From Psococerastis gibbosa (taxonomy: Eukaryota; Arthropoda; Insecta; Psocodea; Psocidae), in contig OZ020489.1 in assembly GCA_963971405.1 (NCBI GenBank), forward strand, positions 28,360,290-28,424,289: 64,000 nt of DNA. Reading direction: 5' to 3'. The notes under the pieces are model-generated. The model ran no database searches and had not been told where the DNA came from. It saw nothing but the letters and a program-made list of their open reading frames with translations. How positions within the stretch are numbered: the stretch's first letter is position 1; every line of letters starts with the position of its first letter. The position numbers were made by a program, and so were the translations under genes. Of the stretch, positions 11,967 to 25,177 are shown piece after piece.

Positions 11967-12699
11967 GTTTTGAAATGTTTACTTTTTAAGAAGATATTTT
12001 ATTATATAAAATGATGCGTGTTTTCTATTTTTTAAACTTAATTAATATTTGCAAGCATTACACTCGCAACTATCCCACCCCCCGCCACTGGGTGCAGAAG
12101 ACGGCCCCTTTACAGTATTCATAAATCTGAATCAGCAAAAAGCGCCAGCCCCTCTCGTGAGAGCTGCTGAATATCAAGAAATCTGGAAAGTCGAATCAAA
12201 TTAAACAGAACCTCACATAAGCAGACACACCCATCATTTGGAAGGAAGGTGGAAAAAATCGTAAATTGGTGAGAGCCCATATTGTGCTGAATCCAGGTCA
12301 CAGGGCAATAAAATTAGGAGTGCTGAAATAGGTCAGAACCCATAGATTATTTGATACTGCGACAGTTACAGACATAAGCCTTGGCGCCTATCCGATGCCT
12401 GTAAGGTTTATGACTGACACTTTACGATGGTACAAGAAAAGAAGATTCCGGGTTGATGGGCCGAGGTTGGTCTGAAAGTAAAGAGTTGCTACTCAGTCTC
12501 AGAGATGTAAACTTCGAGATCAATGAAGTCATCGAAGATACTTACTTACTTACTAAGCGTGTCAACGTCATACTCATTTGTAGTCCAATACGTAGAGACC
12601 TGGCCGGCTTTGTCATTGACGATATCAACCACTGCTGTTTAGTCAATAAAATCTACTTTTTACCTGCATGTTGCTTTCGACATCAGCTTGCTGCGGGAA

Positions 12700-12990
12700 A
12701 CAGTGGGAATCACTCGTAAACCAGCCCATGCCAAGTGATCTACCGAGGGCTGATGCAGTCGCAAAATTCAGACTTACTACTGGGCACGACTATTTACAAG
12801 AGCACCTACACCGGATTGGGTTTGTAGTCTCGGACACCTGTCCCCTTTGCAACTCTGTGAGACTGGGAGGTCTACACCTACAGGATTGCGCAGTCCTCTT
12901 CAACTACCAGGACAGAAACCTTATGCGTCTTTACTGGGAGGCTCGTCAGCGAATGGCAGAGATGCCAAAAGGTAAAGTAAGTAGTTTTGA
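12700..12990 (+). pseudogene. Non-LTR retrotransposon C-terminal fragment
   Basis: The plus strand reads AVAKFRLTTGHDYLQEHLHR and then CPLCNS ... HLQDC, the classic end of non-LTR polyproteins (RLRTGHxxLxxHLxRxG, zinc knuckle CPLC...HxxxC). No upstream reverse transcriptase is intact. The frame continues open to 13180 but ends in a dispersed repeat also seen near 9385 and 6895. Confidence 0.7.
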
Positions 12991-13159
12991 CGTCAAACAT
13001 ATTAAGACCCAATCCCACCACCACCTGAAAAGTATCAATAAGGAATACTGGACGGCACCGCCATCTATCAATGCATACGTACAGTATTCCTTACCGAGAC
13101 ATTTAAGGCATGATGGGAACTACCCTTATTTGTATTTTGTAAAACTAATAAAAACGCTC

Positions 13160-13561
13160 TTAAGAGGACATGCTACGTAGAAAATGAGCAACCCAAAATT
13201 TGTTGTTTTTATTGACTTTTTATTTATTATTTAATTAACAAAGCAAGCCATTATAAATTTGGCTCATGGAAGTTGTAGAAGACTGCTTCATACATCATGT
13301 AATAGGAAATATTACATTTTTTGTACCTTTTAGTTCTTTCATAAATACCAGAACGGACTTAAATTATGCGCATTCTGGGATTTTTGGAAGAACTACAAAA
13401 CCGAAAAGGAAAAATACCCGATATGATGCACGAAGTAGTCTTCTTCAACTTCCATGAGCCAAACCTTTAATGACTTCCTTTGTTAATTAAATAAAAAATA
13501 AAAAGTCCATAAAAACAACAAATTTTGGGGTGCTCATTTTCTACGTAGCATGTCCTCTTAA
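13160..13561. mobile_element. Foldback MITE, family F, copy 1
   Basis: The two halves are near-complete inverted repeats: TTAAGAGGACATGCTACGTA at the left and its complement at 13542-13561. The arms extend about 190 bp each (for example TGGCTCATGGAAGTTGTAGA against its complement). TTAA is present at both ends, consistent with a TTAA target duplication. No coding capacity. Confidence 0.85.
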
Positions 13562-16500
13562 TATCACAACAGCTGTAATTTAGGTAGGTACTGCACCTGT
13601 GCGATAAACATTATTAGGTCGTGTGCCATGTATTATGTAAGCCAATATGCAGCGTCAATTCGTTCCATTACCATCTGAGGTGTAAAGGTTAAATAACCGT
13701 GCAAGCAGCACAGTTCTTATTACAACAATTTTGGATCGTGAATGATGTCATTAGCAAATTTAACCGACTCGCCAGCCACCATGCAATTGACTCACATACT
13801 GTATGTTGGACGCTACTAAAAGTACAATATAAAGATGGTGGATGGAGTAGAGTCACAAATGCAGGTGACACAGGTCTGGCATACAACAGTTTTAAATTTC
13901 AATTATTGCAAGTCCGGATTCTCCTGCTTCTTTATCTGACTCCGGCCGCGAAAACCTTTTATTTGTTATACAATACTGCAAAAAACTTAATGTCCGAGAA
14001 TGTGGAGAAAGGCGGCGTCGAGAGAAAGAGTGGCGGAATCGTTGCAGCTGACAAGGCTTTTAACGGACTATAGAGCCAGCTAAAGAAAGAAAGAAAGAAT
14101 AAAGACACAAGATTTTAGGAAACAAGCTTCCCAACAGAACGTAACTAATCCGAAAGCTACACACGATGCATACTCGGAGACTAAGTCTAAAGCAAAGAAT
14201 TGGGTCAAAATAACACCTAAAAATAACAAAATAACGCTCGTGAGGCTTTTATGTACCTCATTGCGATAACCAAAGGACCTTAACACACATTGCAGATTGC
14301 AAGGCCGCTCGTAGCTATACGGGCAACTGACTGCTTCAGTCTAAGTGGCGCATCCATTCCCTTTTCCTAAAAAGGTAAGGAGAAATTGAGCGGGTTATGA
14401 AACCTTGGTAACTCTATCCCCGCGACAAATCTCAGAGACTACAAGTGTCAGATGAATAGGGATATCGCTCGTGTTATGGAGATTTCTGTCTTACTGTCTA
14501 TAATACCGGCTTTTTGTTATGGAAATGTACATCTGTATTTTAATTTCCCAAAAGTGTAGCAGAAGAAATCCAATTAGGTATAGTTTAGATTGTTTAGAAG
14601 AACATAACTAGCTTTTTATATTCCATAGAAGTGATTCACAGCATTACCGATAGTATAGAGGACGATTGAGGAATCAGCTTAGAAAACATTCACGAGAAAC
14701 ATGTCCGCGGCCGTATGCCCCATCCAAAGAGCATTGAAACTAGAAAGTTTCCAGGTTTTAACTCTCTTACTGCCATCACGGTTAAGGTTTTGGATAAGGT
14801 AAAGGTTACGTTAAGTTTTCTATAAATCAGGTCTGATACAGATTTTAACCGGTACTTCCAACTCCAAGCCTTCGCAGGTATGTGAGGTGCATTAAGCGAT
14901 ACCCTACCTGTAGACAGAGGGGAGGGGGGCAAGGGGGCCTTGATAAAATTTAATTAATAATAATAATAATAGATAATGTAACAGTTTTAGCTAAAACTAC
15001 AAAAATCACTACGGATGTACCTATCATTTATGAAAAAATTTGTTCTTGCCCCCCCCCCCCAAAAAAAATCCAAGGTACGGGCCTGCCTGTAGAGTGTAGA
15101 GGCTTTCTATAAAATTCATTAGGTAGTCTACACATCTAATTTTTGCTAAATAATGTCATGCGATTTTTAAAAATCTACCTGCATATTTTGATACATTAAA
15201 GGGTAAAGGTCATTTTTCCTGTTTTCCTAAATGTAGAGGAGCATTTTCTCTATTCCAGAATTATAGCTCGATCGGAGGATTATTATTTGTAGGACTTTAT
15301 TGACCTTACGACTTTAAGGGTACTCTTTCTGAGACGTGTTTACTAAACAAGCTTCGAATAGATTGAATGTCACTATTTTTGCCTTAATTACTGCGTTAAC
15401 CTCTCCTGTATTCATCAAACCGATGATTATAGGATGGAAGCATTAGTATTCCGACATTCCACACTATTTTACCGTAGGCGAACGGGTTATCGTGCAAAAT
15501 GCCTGATCAGGAAAAGGAAATGGCTGGCTACATGATTTCCAATTCGTGCCTATATTATATATAATAGGAAAAGTTTTCCCGAATGGTCAGTAGGTCAGAT
15601 AAACATTGGGCTGTGTTTTCTCAGTGGGAAAATAGCTCACTTCAGTACCGTAGCTACTGTAGACTCACACCCGCTCTTGGTTCAGGTGTCAATGGTAAGC
15701 AAGTCATTGCTTGCCCATTGCCATCGACAACACAAGTGGTGTAGGTCACATCAGGGACAAAGCGCAAGTGCACATTGAATTATTTGTATGCAAAAAATCT
15801 TGTTTCAATTTAAAAAAAAAAAAAAAGTAGACAACCATGTAAATCATGTCGGAAAATTAATAGGGACGGTGAAATCGAAATCGTATGCATAGCACAAGGC
15901 TCATAAAAATGCCAATTAAACCCTAACAGATACATTAACCGATTTTCTTCCAACACGCCCTATTTTGCCTAATTAGCTGGTATAGTATGGTGTACAGAGT
16001 TTCACAATCCAACTATAGAGCTGCAAACTTTAAACTGATCGATTTTTCAACTTACCAATCAGAAAGCACCAATTAAATCAGGGTTACGCATTACTCAAAT
16101 AGTGCTGACTAGAGTTCTATAAAGAAGAGGTGGGACATTCGCTCATATGGAAAATAATTGAAAGACAATTTTCTTTCTTTCTTATTTTCTTTCGAGCGCG
16201 CCAAAATTTATTTTTTCAAACTGGGACAGACGTGGTGAGTTGCCCAGAAATTGAAATATATATTTTTGGCGGGATGTCCCATCCGTCCTATATATACAGG
16301 TAGGACTCAAGTGTAGTGATGACCACAACAGTTGCCAAACCCAGTGCGCGTGCCCATAGACAATATTAGGTACAGTATATGATGGGTGCAGCAGCCGGAT
16401 GTGTGCAGAGATTGAAGGGCGGCCCGCACGTACCTATAATGTAAGGAGCTCCAAATGCATGCCCATTAACTAATACTCTGTGACTACTCTTGTGTGAAAT

Positions 16501-18504
16501 TACCAATCAATGCATCTGGGTGAGCTATGGATGAGTAGTTGGCGGCGATGACGTCCAGTTAACAGAACTGAACAGTGAACCGGGCTGTTTCAAAATGAAA
16601 CATCGGGAGTTTGATTCCCGGCAAATAAATATTTTTGGGGACACCCTAGCACTGCTGTTCGGAATTCCTCAGTTGGTTTAAGGTGCAAGGTGCACACCAT
16701 GCATAGAAATGACTCGTAAGGTTTATCAGACTTTACGCGTACGGGCCCCATGACAAAACCTCGTTTCTTTATTAATGTGGACTATAATATAATCCCCATA
16801 AAACGTAATAGTGATCCTGGCTTAGCTTTTGAATTAGCTATTCCTAGTTCCCAGAATAAATGCAGCCAGTTTATAAATGCTCCTTAAACGCTCATCAAGC
16901 GTTCGTAAATCGTATGCTAACCGCTCTGTTAGGAGCGTTCGCCGAAAACTATTGTAAATTTACAACCAAGGAACGTTCCTAAGTATGAGGACCATGGATA
17001 ACAAGGGGCTATATTATTACTTGGCAGCTAAGGAGACGGACGTGATATGGGCACGTATGACAAATTGCCTCAGGTCAAGCAGCGATTCATATGGGACCGC
17101 TTAAACTCCGGGTTCCGGCGTCATGGCCGAACCTCCGAATATAAGAAACGAAAATAGCTGCGAATAAATGAAGAAATCTTAAGTTCTTCAGTTCTTTTTC
17201 AGAATTCTAAGGGGTGGTCCTAGCAACAGCGACGGTCCCGATACATTGCGGACAGTGGGTTGATTGATATATTTGGGCGGCACTGCGGCAGGGCCCACCG
17301 CACTATTTTCAGTGAAACCATCGCCCCGCCGCACAACCCCATGTGAATAGGGACTAAGAGCTTTGGTAGTAGGGAGCATGGAGAAGCTATGGCAAAGTAT
17401 TTACAGATACACATTCAGATTCACACCACCGACATAGCAGAAAACTGTAGAGAAAAGAGGCTAAACTTGGGGGGACAAGAAGACGAGGCAGAACTTGGCA
17501 CTCCCCAGAAAAGTATTCACCAATTGTCGAGTATAAACCGCACGACTCTTTCACTAAACAGCACAACATATATGTATACCTAGAACAGGGCAGAATTGGT
17601 AATTAGATCATGATCTGGTCTGTGTTCCTTTCCACCTTCTTCATACAGACTTGATCTCTTCAAGTCCGAAATCCCAAAACAGGACTTCAGGATTGCACAA
17701 TAATGAAGAGAGCATTGAGCCAAAACCCAGAAGCCGTAAAGTTGCTATATATGATCGCGATGTCAGGCTATGGATCACATCCAAGCGCTTAAAGGATTGG
17801 GGAAGGTGTTGGTAATCGCAAGGTAAATGGGAAAGTGTGCATATCTGAAAGTAATGAAGTGTGATGAAAGAGCATAGCACAGAGAGAGGAAGAAAGAGAG
17901 ATGGAAGAATAAAAACAGTTTTCACTGTTCTGTTGATTGACAGCACAGCATGAGAACAAATAAACTAATAGTGGGTTTAATAAGTTATACAGAAGGCAGA
18001 TGAATGACCAGCATGCCAGCAATAGGGTCGATGATGTTTAGGATTTTTCATGAATGAAGTGATAGGGAATAAATAATTTATATGATGGTGTTATGTGGTA
18101 TACGCCTACTATGTGATGAGAGTGTTGAGCCTTGGGCATCCGCTCAATCCACGGAACATGTGTTCATACAGACATCTATGACGTCATTGAATATGCTCTT
18201 AGCACCAGAGATTTAGGCGCGGCAATAGAAATTCTTTGGGGGAGGAGTTCCCTGCACTTACAAATTGTTTTTTATTTTGCAATTGGGCTAATGGGTTCGG
18301 TATCGGACCTAGAATAAAATAAACCTGTGCGTAGGCGCCCTGTAACACATGCATAATATGTGATATATCCATGTGACATTTCGCGACTTCAAACGATCTA
18401 CTTTAACATTAATTGACTTATTCTATTGCAGTATTATATGGTATATATAACACTGACATTAAATTAACTTTGGTTGAAGAGGTAACCTCCTCGTTATAAC
18501 CGAA
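13562..18504. other. Long stretch without a recognised gene
   Basis: Contains a 124-codon open frame (13699-14070) with no recognised domain, a C run at 15050, an ATAATA microsatellite at 14952, and a block (ATGTAGAGGAGCATTT) at 15230 that is shared with 1890. No exon chain could be built on either strand. Confidence 0.45.
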
Positions 18505-18870
18505 ATTATAGGACATATAGAAAAAACTGGACTTGGGATTCGAACTGGCAACCCACGATCTGCAAGAGCGGATCCAGACATAAATTTATTTCACAAGTTG
18601 TATATAAGTTTAAAAGGTAATTTTTTTGTTGAAAATTTGAGTTTTACTTAATTTTTTTTTACTATAAAATGAATTTACTCCTTTAGGGGGGGGGGGGGTT
18701 ATGACCCCCCCTGTGGATCCGCCATTGGATCTACGGGGGGTTATGACCCCCCCTGACCCCCCCCCCCCCTATGGATCCGCCATTGGATCTACGTGTTGAG
18801 ATAGTTGTGCAGCTGTGCTATCCTGTCTAGCAATACGATTCATGTCAATAAGAGCATATAAGCAAAGGAT
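18505..18870 (-). repeat. SINE S3, minus copy split by an insertion
   Basis: The tail and B box (GGGATTCGAACTGGCAACCC on plus) lie at 18525-18565 and the head (AGCTGTGCTATCCTGTCTAG on plus) at 18811-18835. Between them a C/G-run-rich insert contains GGATCCGCCATTGGATCTAC twice (18715 and 18774). Confidence 0.5.
18655..18795. repeat. C/G homopolymer-rich insert
   Basis: Contains G and C runs of up to 13 bases and two copies of TATGACCCCCCCTG. It is the insert that splits the S3 SINE. Confidence 0.5.
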
Positions 18871-18874
18871 AAAG

Positions 18875-18990
18875 GTGAACTGTTCTTGTCGGGGCTTGGG
18901 GTCCAGCGGTAAAGACGACACCCCGGTTAGGCGTAGATCTTGGGTTCGAATCCCCCAGTCCAGTCCAGTTTTTCTATATCCTCTAATTTC
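18875..18990 (+). repeat. SINE S3, plus copy
   Basis: GGGGTCCAGCGGTAAAGACG resembles an A box and GGGTTCGAATCCCCC is a B box; it is followed by the S3 tail CTATATCCTCTAATTTCGGT. I do not call it a tRNA gene because the acceptor stem does not close and the same tail occurs in other S3 copies. Confidence 0.55.
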
Positions 18991-19558
18991 GGTTAGTTGA
19001 CTTAGCCTACTAAGCCTAGCCTATGCTTTAAAAGCCTAATATTAAAAACCTTATGTAGCCACTTATCAGTTATTAATAAAACGCTAAAACTCACGGTTTG
19101 GAATAATTGGGTGAAAGCTGACCTCACGGCCGATGAGTTCGATTTTTGGCCCACCGCCATACAAGCTAACAACAAAATTGATGAAATGCGTGGGCAGAAG
19201 CCGTCGGCAATAGGCTAAAGGACTACAAATGCCCACAAATGATAATGGCAAGCCTATTTAGAATAAACTATTAATTTCAACTTAAGGAATTCTTCAAGGC
19301 TATATACATAGGCCCACCAACGTCGGTTAAATGCATTGGGCCTTCAAATTTAAATGCTTTACTGCAAGTTTAATAAGGCATTGGCCTTGAGCAGGTGTTT
19401 AGAATATCGGCACCGAGTTCTTTTATTAATAGGTCGCATATTGGTCTTCATTAGGCAACAGAATTAAGTCAGCAGTCAACATTTCAAGTAAATGCAATAG
19501 CCTACGCAAATGCACAGCAGTCCGCAATACCCAGGTATTATCTGCCATCGGGGTCTAA

Positions 19559-19743
19559 TAAGGCGGGGATTCCACCAACGTCAATAGTGATAGTAAATGT
19601 TTTTTGACGTGGTAGCAGACATTTTAGAGTCTAAATAAATGTTTTTTGACGTGGTAGCAGACATTTTTAGAGTCTAAAAATGTCTGCTACCACGTAAAAA
19701 AACATTTACTATCACTATTGACGTTGGTGGAATCCCCGCCTTA
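19559..19743. mobile_element. Palindromic MITE, family M, copy 1
   Basis: Ends TAAGGCGGGGATTCCACCAA and its complement. Arms contain GACGTGGTAGCAGACATTTT; the left arm has that block duplicated in tandem, the right arm has it once. No coding capacity. Confidence 0.8.
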
Positions 19744-21460
19744 GCGTAAGACAGGAGAGACGGATTTGGAAGCCATCGCAATAGGCTACTTGACAATTTT
19801 TGAAAACCAATTTCGATGCAGATTTATTTACACTCCTTAAAAAAATCCTAAAAAAAGTGATTTAGTAGGGGATAAAAAATATATAATATATAAAAAAAAA
19901 TGTGACGCTATTTGTGACGCGGCGGAGAAGGCACCAGTTGGAGTTGTATTTGTAGTGACGTCAATCTGACGTCATTTCTAGTCACCCATGTCTGTCGGCA
20001 TTTTGGATCTTGTAACCCACATTTAAAAACGATTATACGTTTTGACTTACTTATATCAAAATGAACTATCTCTATTGTCCATCTTGGCTATCACGAAATG
20101 TATTGATTAGATTGACTGTCAACTTTGAGATCCATTAGCTAAACATAAAAAAATATGAAACCAAACTGCTAGTCAAAAAGACAAAACGCTTCCCATATGC
20201 AATCCTCAGATGCCAACATGTATAGTCCACGCAAAATGAGAAAAGCATGGATATGGAATGTGTTGATCCTGTGCAACACTGTAAAAATATTCCTTGCACC
20301 ATTTTGCGTTACCTTGTTGCATTTGATGCAAGGCATAACAATGGCTATGGCGCTATAGCCCCCCCCCCCCCATTAGGTTCCTCAAAATGCGTAAAACCCC
20401 ACTATTTCAGTCCCATTTTTCTTCAATTTTCTCCCGGGGGAGACCCCCTTGTGCTCAATTGTATTAATTCCCTATAATATAGCAATATAATAGCAATAAG
20501 CAACCTTATTGCTCTGAAAATGCGTAAAACCCCAATATTTCAGCCCTATTTTTCAAAAAATTTCACTTAGCCCCCCTCCTTGGTCTCATTCTAGATCCGC
20601 GCCTGCGTGGACTATACCTCTGATGGTCTACCTCATTTTACTCATAATGCAACCATGTAACCAAGACAACATGCATTAGTTCGGAGGGCCTGTCTTAGTA
20701 GTTCAGTACTCGTTATACAGGTTATCAGTTCAGCGTATCACTATTTCCCAATTTGCATTAGGTGAAAAATTTACACATGTATTTGCAGATACGGAGTTAG
20801 ACGTACAGTAGGTATTGTACTTTGTTTCTACGGCGGTTTTATCTAGACCTACTGCCAACAAAACATATGTATAAAATTTGGGTTGTCGATGGTTTCAAAC
20901 TATATTTTTCATGATTTCATGACGCCGAGTTTGTATATACACACATATTATAAACGAACTGCGAACGACGTAAGAAGTGGAGGTTGACGAATTAAGCCAG
21001 CAAAGGATGTAACGTTATCACAAATTTTTTTTTAATGATATTTTGACGTGAGATTTTCCGATTGAAAATTAGGGTGCTTTCTTGATATTCAGTCAAAATT
21101 AGGTGGAAAAAATAAATATTTTAAATCAAAAAAATTAAAGTGCATTTAGAACACAAAAAGGCAAGTTTTCACCAAATTTCGTGGAAAAAATGGTTTTTTG
21201 TAACAGATATTAAAAAAAAAAAAAAACTTTGTTTTTCGCATTTTTCACATAAATTTTGCTATTTAATGTTTTTCCATATGACTTGTAGTTTTACCGGAAA
21301 TCAAGATATACCGTATTTCACCAACTTCCCGACCTCAGATCGCCAGTAATTAATTTTTCCTTTCATTTCTGTCATATTATCTGCCATTTCCACTGGGTTT
21401 CATCCTACTATAATTTGATGTCATTTCAAAAAGGCACGACAACCCAATACGGGACCTGAC
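19744..21460. other. No gene seen; two CRE-like sites
   Basis: TGACGTCA occurs at 19956-19963 and 19967-19974. GGGGGAGACC-type repeats lie at 20360-20590. The rest is AT-rich without coding evidence. Confidence 0.4.
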
Positions 21461-21929
21461 CACGGTTGTATATAGCATACTGTGGTCAGCAGCATGTCCG
21501 GCAGTTGCGTTTCTCCCCAACTGGTGAAGATAAAGTACCCATTAGGGTTTAGTGAGTTTTGTCTAGTCTCGAACGACCTGCCATTTTATAACTTGGTTCT
21601 CTACCAACTACCGAATCATTCATTGGGTGCGTACTTAGGCCATTTTGAAAATATATACACAAGTTGAGGATTTTAAGACCACCTACAGTCAGAAATATTG
21701 TAAGAAAACAAGACAAGTGTCAGAACTGTCAATTTGTGATGGGGGATGACCCTGAGCAAGGGCAGGTGTCCCAAGTGACCTTGCACCCCTGATAGGAAAG
21801 TGATGTGCGTTTCCGGTGTACAATAACGAGCTTAAGAGCTTCTTATCTGTTGACCCTGCAACGGTTTTGACACTGCTCTTCAGTTTTTTCACATTCCAAA
21901 CAGGGCCCACACCAAGCTATTAAGAAAAA

Positions 21930-22307
21930 TAGATTTTGCTATATGACGTAATAAAGTTTTTTTCGAAATGTCTGCCGGTCGGTCTGTCTGTCTGTTCGTC
22001 AATTTGCGGGAAAACTACTCAGTGGACTTTGAATAAATAAATTCAGAAATTTTTTTTTTCTGGACTAACTCAATTTTGTGGTTTTTACCCTCGAAAAATT
22101 AAAAACGGCTTCAACGGTTTTCTTTAAATTCACACATGTACATTGTACATGTTACTAATGTCAACAAAATCCAATGCTTTGGGATAGGGAAACCGAAATT
22201 TAACCATAGGAAAAAATTCCCACTACTCATATTATCTATTACGGTACCTACCTATACTAATTGATAAATAGGAAAGCTTGTAAGAGTTCACTTCTACACC
22301 GGTTCTT
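21930..22307 (+). mobile_element. Element G, decayed and internally deleted copy
   Basis: Keeps AATGTCTGCCGGTCGGTCTG, GGGAAAACTACTCAGTGGAC and the end CACCGGTTCTTTT but lacks about half of the middle. A further short fragment (TAAAAATCATATAGCTCGGG) is at 9300-9345. Confidence 0.6.
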
Positions 22308-22739
22308 TTAACGAGTTCGTTACTGGGTCAACCTAAAGAAAACATTATCCTTCCATAAAACGCATTAAAGTCGTAAGATATAAAGAGAAAAATATGCAGT
22401 ACCTCTTGCAAAAAAAAAACTAACAATGCTATACATTACAAGACCCGTCTACAATAAAAAAGTGTGCATGGTTGCATACTTGGAACACTTCAGGCTTTTT
22501 GTAACCTTCCCAACATTCGCTGGCTAAATTATTATTTATTGCTAATGCATTGATTATTTTTAAAAATTCAATGTAATTTGATTTTATTTTAACAAAGTAA
22601 AATAAATCACTTGCGGCATGTTTGGACACGCGGTCTGATTGTTTGGGCCCAAACATTTTCTTAGACGAGCGAGGTCTATTGCTATGACAACGTTACACAT
22701 CAGTATGTAACCCCCCCCCCCCCCTATCATGGGTAACGT

Positions 22740-23102
22740 TCACAAATCTTTTGAGCTCTGTGGTGAAATGGGGGGGGGGGCAAGTAAATCATAAAGAAAA
22801 CTTACTGGCACTAAACCAAAATAATCCAAGTGTATCCAAAAAGACGTAGCACTCACGTAACAATTTGGATGGGACACGGATACAGACCCCACTCGCGCAC
22901 CAGTCCGGACAAGACTGATTGCTGAGCGGCCATGCTCGCGGGCCGCCCCCCACGCACCACGCACCAACCTATATACATCGCCTTCTAAGGCTCTCCCCAG
23001 CCACCCATGCCTATAATGTTTTGTAGGGGCGTTTGAAACAATCAGGTACTCGCAGTCTTGGCAGGGACAATGGTACAGGTTCTTGGGAGTCGAGTGCAAC
23101 AC
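22740..23102 (-). other. Unidentified GC-rich 120-codon ORF
   Basis: A GC-rich island (22860-23030) in AT-rich surroundings, open on the minus strand with RHGWLGRALEGDVYRLVRGA. No domain recognised. A G run at 22770 and the A-rich edges suggest repeat DNA. Confidence 0.15.
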
Positions 23103-23734
23103 AGGCGGATGCAGAAACGCAGAATATTTTTATTTTCATGACTTAAAGCCTAGGCGAAGGGTTAGAAAAAATTGGGATCCACTTCTTTAAGAGAAAATAA
23201 TCAATTTAATGACTTGGTGTTAAAGTTAGAGCAACGAATTGGAGATTATAGCTCAATATGAATAATTTTAAATAGGTAGGTAGTCAAATGGAATTTTGGT
23301 TCTTGCCATGAAAGTGTTGACATTTCAAAATTGGCAGAAGGCGTACAGCTTTTTTGTACAACAGAAACTGACTTATTTATGTCAGACTTGACAGTCCAGT
23401 TGGTAGGTGGTTAAACGGAAGGGCGTTACATATGAAGTTATTCTGATCTATAGTCCAGGAATCTGTCTTAAGATTTCGTCGGAGCGGCGGTTCGATAAAA
23501 AATCTAGCATCAATATTTAATCTTTGCAATTTTTAATGCCTTAGCCGTTTGTACAAACATTTCGGGGGGGGGGGGGGGGGCAACTATTGCCCCCTTCTTC
23601 CCCGCGTCTACGACTTTGCAACTGCAATAGCCTCAATTGTCCTAATATCTCAGAAAATAAATTTACTACCATTACTTTTATCTATTGGCACATTCAGTTG
23701 TATTAACTTATATAGGGCCTAGATATTATGTATT

Positions 23735-24130
23735 TTATTTTTCTAAAGCTCGGCAGTTCAACTGCCTCTCCCTAGGGCCCCAAATGACACCTCTTCCCCT
23801 GGAAGAACCTTTTTGAAAAGTAAATAGCTTAAACACCAAAGTAAAAACATGTGCATGAATCACGACAGTCAACCATAAAGTTTTTCCAGGAATGGAACAA
23901 AAAAGATTTAAAATTATGGGTGACCGGTGAGTTTTGTCAATTGTCAAAAGTTGTTCTATCCTAGCTTCGAACAACAATTTTTTTGCTTCTTCCAAGTCTT
24001 TGTTTTCGAATTTTAATAGTGCCATATGATATGTTGTTCGTCCCGGCATGACGAGGTTGGTTGGAGGAAGGCAGGAAGCGTCAAAATATCGTAGATGAAG
24101 GCAACATCTGGCGAAGGGTATGCTCTTCAA
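23735..24130 (-). other. Unidentified 131-codon ORF
   Basis: The open frame includes a protein-like helical stretch (MALLKFENKDLEEAKKLLFE). I do not recognise it. It has no clear splice sites or homologous neighbour, and the first and last thirds look noncoding. It may be a gene or transposase fragment. Confidence 0.2.
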
Positions 24131-24499
24131 TGGGCGAATGAGCCCCTCTCCCCCTCATAAAGTGAGGGTATACAGCAAAAAACGGCGGGGGCTGACAGAG
24201 AAAGCGGGCTACCCAGGCAGGACCACATCCAGGTGCAATAGCCATCCTCTTTTCAACGAGTAACTTATTTTGTACTATCCATTCAATTAATTATAAAAAA
24301 AAAATTAAATTTTGCAATAACCTACATGTGTACAAGTACAACCTTATGAAACCGCAGATTTGGTCCCTGACAACAAAGCTGATCTCGGGCATTATAAATC
24401 ATGGATTTCCGATGAAAATTTAGTAGCCCATCTACGATCATCTTGGGCTAATAATTGAGAAATGAATTTTGGGTCTCCAAAACAAAGCTTTGGCTTTAG

Positions 24500-24665
24500 C
24501 TTTGGCTACGGTGGCAAAGTGGTAGCGTGTAAATACTTGTTCAAGTCTTTACACACCATGCGATCGGAGACGTGTCGTAACTTAACGCAAGTACTAAGTT
24601 ACTTAGTAGTGAGGCGACTGAAGAGATCAATTGAATTCGATTGTAAGCATTTATTTATTTATTTT
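24500..24665 (+). repeat. Short repeat family S2, copy 2
   Basis: GGTGGCAAAGTGGTAGCGTG, ACACACCATGCGATCGGAGA and GGCGACTGAAGAGATCAATT, homologous to 9026-9180. Confidence 0.55.
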
Positions 24666-25108
24666 ATCTTAAATAAAACACTAATGTCGGGCATAACAAA
24701 TCATGGTTTTCTATAGTAGCTACGACCACCATTGGCAAATAATTGGGCAAAAGATTTGCACTACCAATAAGGGCTCCATGCTCCGTTGGTAAAATAAATA
24801 TTTTAAGATCAATTCCATTCCGTAATTGATTTTTACAAATCAGCAACAGTTATACTGCTCCTCGTTAACAATAAATTACTAGTAGATTTCATGTCAGTAC
24901 AAAATCAAGGTTGTGTACTTACGTTCTTACTATGACAGATGAAGAGGTCTGCTAGACCTTTTCATGATATGCGCTTGTTGAGCCAGCCTGGAAGGAATTA
25001 AAAAAAGATTGTATAGTATAGGTATAAGTACTGTTGCAGGGACGAGTGGGGAAGAGAAGGGAAGAGTACAAAAAGTCAAATTAGAATGGGTTTTGCACTG
25101 TTGCGTTT

Positions 25109-25177
25109 GGCGCTTATTCCACCTACGTCAATACCACATTTACTATGCACTATTGACGTAGGTGGAATAAGCGCCTT
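25109..25177. mobile_element. Palindromic MITE, family M, minimal copy
   Basis: Short hairpin: GGCGCTTATTCCACCTACGT against its complement, with a central loop of about 20 bp. Matches the ends but lacks the GGTAGCAGACAT core. Confidence 0.6.

Noticed and set aside
18893-18960. tRNA gene
   Set aside because: A and B boxes are present but the acceptor stem does not close, and the downstream tail is shared with other copies, so it is a SINE head.
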